DNA of 45,045 nucleotides from Pedobacter foliorum (GTDB taxonomy: Bacteria > Bacteroidota > Bacteroidia > Sphingobacteriales > Sphingobacteriaceae): contig NZ_JABSNU010000024.1 of NCBI RefSeq assembly GCF_013266735.1, forward strand, positions 1 through 45,045. The letters are read 5' to 3'. Below, piece after piece: positions 43,890-45,045 of this stretch. The translations under genes were made by a program, and so were the position numbers. The stretch's first letter is position 1, and each line of letters begins with the position of its first letter. Under the pieces are notes generated by a model. It worked only from the letters and a program-made list of their open reading frames with translations. It had not been told where the DNA came from and made no database searches.

Positions 43890-45045
43890 ATGTTCCGAAA
43901 CGCCTGCTTACTCCTGTTTTTATTTGTAAGCGACACAAACGCTCAATCGCGGCAATTAACAACATCATCATTACCGGTAAAACAATTTGCTCATCCAGAT
44001 CGCATCCGGTATGATGGCTCATGCATGAGCATCGAGGGCAAAGATGTTTTTATCTACAGTGCCGCGTTCCATTATTTTCGATGTCCGCAGGAGCTATGGC
44101 GTGATCGTTTCAGAAAGATCAAGGAAGCGGGATTTAATACCGTAGAAACTTACATTCCCTGGAACTGGCATGAACGCAGTATGCCCTCAGGACTGAACGA
44201 TAATTCCAAATTCGATTTTAAAGACCTGAAAGCCTGGTTAAAGATGGCTCAGGATGAATTTGGGTTTTACACCATTGTACGTCCAGGACCATTTCTTTGT
44301 GCTGAGTGGTCGGGCGGAGGTTATCCCCGCTGGCTGGCCAAGTTTGGTCCCGGTAAAGGCGATTTGTGGTTACGCAGTGCCGATCCTGAACATATCAAAT
44401 GGTCTGTTCATTGGTACAATGCGGTTTCTAAAGTATTAGCCCCGGAACAGATTAGCCGGAAGAAGAAGGGACAAAAGGGCATCATTATGTTTCAAATTGA
44501 AAATGAATACGATGCACATGGTACCAAAGACAAAGAAATTTTCCTAAAAGCTTTGTATCATTCTTATAAAAATAATGGCATTGATGTACCCTTGTTTACC
44601 TGTCTTACCAGCGAGACCAGGGCCAGCAAAGACCCTGAATTGTCGCAGGTATTCGATTGCGATAATTATTACGTGGCCAATTTAAGTGATGCACCAAGTT
44701 GTGCCCGCCGGATGTATGATCTTCGCAAAAAACAAATTGATGCTCCTGGCTTCGTAACGGAATTACAGGGAGGTTGGTTTTCTTTGGTAACCGGAGCACT
44801 GAGTGAAGAACACTATTCTGATGCGCGTCATTTTAAGGCAATTGGTTTAATGAGCATGCTTGGTGGAGGTACCGGAATCAACTACTATATGTTTTTTGGG
44901 GGTACTCATTTTGAAGGTTGGGGCGCACGCGGTATGACCACAAGTTATGACTACAATGCGGCCATCAGAGAAAGCGGTGCAACAGGACCAAAATATTTTG
45001 CGGCCAAAGCCATGGGTGAATTTATCAATGAATATGGAACTAAAC
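43890..45045 (+). CDS. GH35 beta-galactosidase, cut by the window end
   Basis: The frame is open from 43890 to the last base (385 codons) with no stop. The product has a signal peptide (MFRNACLLLFLF...TNAQ), then the GH35 barrel: FIYSAAFHYFRCPQELWRDR, GFNTVETYIPWNWHE, RPGPFLCAEWSGGGYPRWL, the acid/base Glu206 in I-E-N-E-Y and the likely nucleophile Glu291 in VTELQGGW. It would cut terminal beta-galactose in the periplasm. A TTG at 43866 (MKKSLHTQMFR) is in the same frame and is a possible longer start; the ATG is chosen for its ACACACAA leader. The C-terminal part lies outside the window. Confidence 0.88.
   Translation, partial: MFRNACLLLFLFVSDTNAQSRQLTTSSLPVKQFAHPDRIRYDGSCMSIEGKDVFIYSAAFHYFRCPQELWRDRFRKIKEAGFNTVETYIPWNWHERSMPSGLNDNSKFDFKDLKAWLKMAQDEFGFYTIVRPGPFLCAEWSGGGYPRWLAKFGPGKGDLWLRSADPEHIKWSVHWYNAVSKVLAPEQISRKKKGQKGIIMFQIENEYDAHGTKDKEIFLKALYHSYKNNGIDVPLFTCLTSETRASKDPELSQVFDCDNYYVANLSDAPSCARRMYDLRKKQIDAPGFVTELQGGWFSLVTGALSEEHYSDARHFKAIGLMSMLGGGTGINYYMFFGGTHFEGWGARGMTTSYDYNAAIRESGATGPKYFAAKAMGEFINEYGTK

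Overview
The window looks like a chromosomal segment of a Bacteroidota bacterium, most likely Sphingobacteriaceae (Pedobacter or Mucilaginibacter type). The evidence is two SusC/SusD pairs, an ECF sigma/FecR pair, many signal peptides ending in A-Q, low GC, A-rich leaders instead of Shine-Dalgarno sites, and several copies of the Bacteroidota -7 promoter element TAnnTTTG. No CRISPR array, rRNA operon, integrase or transposase was seen.

Layout. (1) 208-9095 is a plus-strand core block: a large outer-membrane beta-barrel protein, a lipoprotein L,D-transpeptidase, and an overlapping operon of a BatA-type membrane protein, a dihydroorotase-like protein that has lost its metal-binding residues, an acidic unknown protein and a DUF4199 membrane protein. 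A perfect 50-bp palindrome closes it. (2) 9441-13987 is a sugar-oxidation cassette: a Tat-type Gfo/Idh/MocA oxidoreductase, a multidomain PQQ-type sugar dehydrogenase fused to a cytochrome c and a CBM6-like domain, and a convergent DUF1080 (3-keto-disaccharide hydrolase family) protein. Together they suggest 3-keto-glycoside metabolism. (3) 14190-21477 is a seven-gene housekeeping operon: two family 2 glycosyltransferases, a membrane protein, a GH3-family adenylating enzyme, dxr, rseP and hscB. A small DUF3817 gene and tRNA-Leu(CAA) follow.

(4) 21982-35950 looks like a genomic island. The last bases of tRNA-Leu and about 310 bp downstream recur at 35641-35950, about 85% identical by hand alignment. 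Between the copies lies a complete polysaccharide utilisation locus (PUL): a sodium/solute symporter and a GntR-type regulator on the minus strand, divergent from SusC, SusD, two six-hairpin glycosidase-like proteins and an S1-type sulfatase. This suggests use of a sulfated glycan. No integrase is present; a gene remnant and an orphan terminator lie next to the distal repeat. (5) 36508-45045 is a second PUL with different control: an ECF sigma factor, a FecR anti-sigma factor, an STN-containing SusC, a SusD and a GH35 beta-galactosidase that runs off the window end.

The most notable points are the tRNA-anchored repeat around the first PUL, the dihydroorotase-like pseudoenzyme in an operon with BatA, and two adjacent glycosidase-like proteins I cannot assign to a family. 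All coordinates and alignments were worked out by eye; no database search was run.
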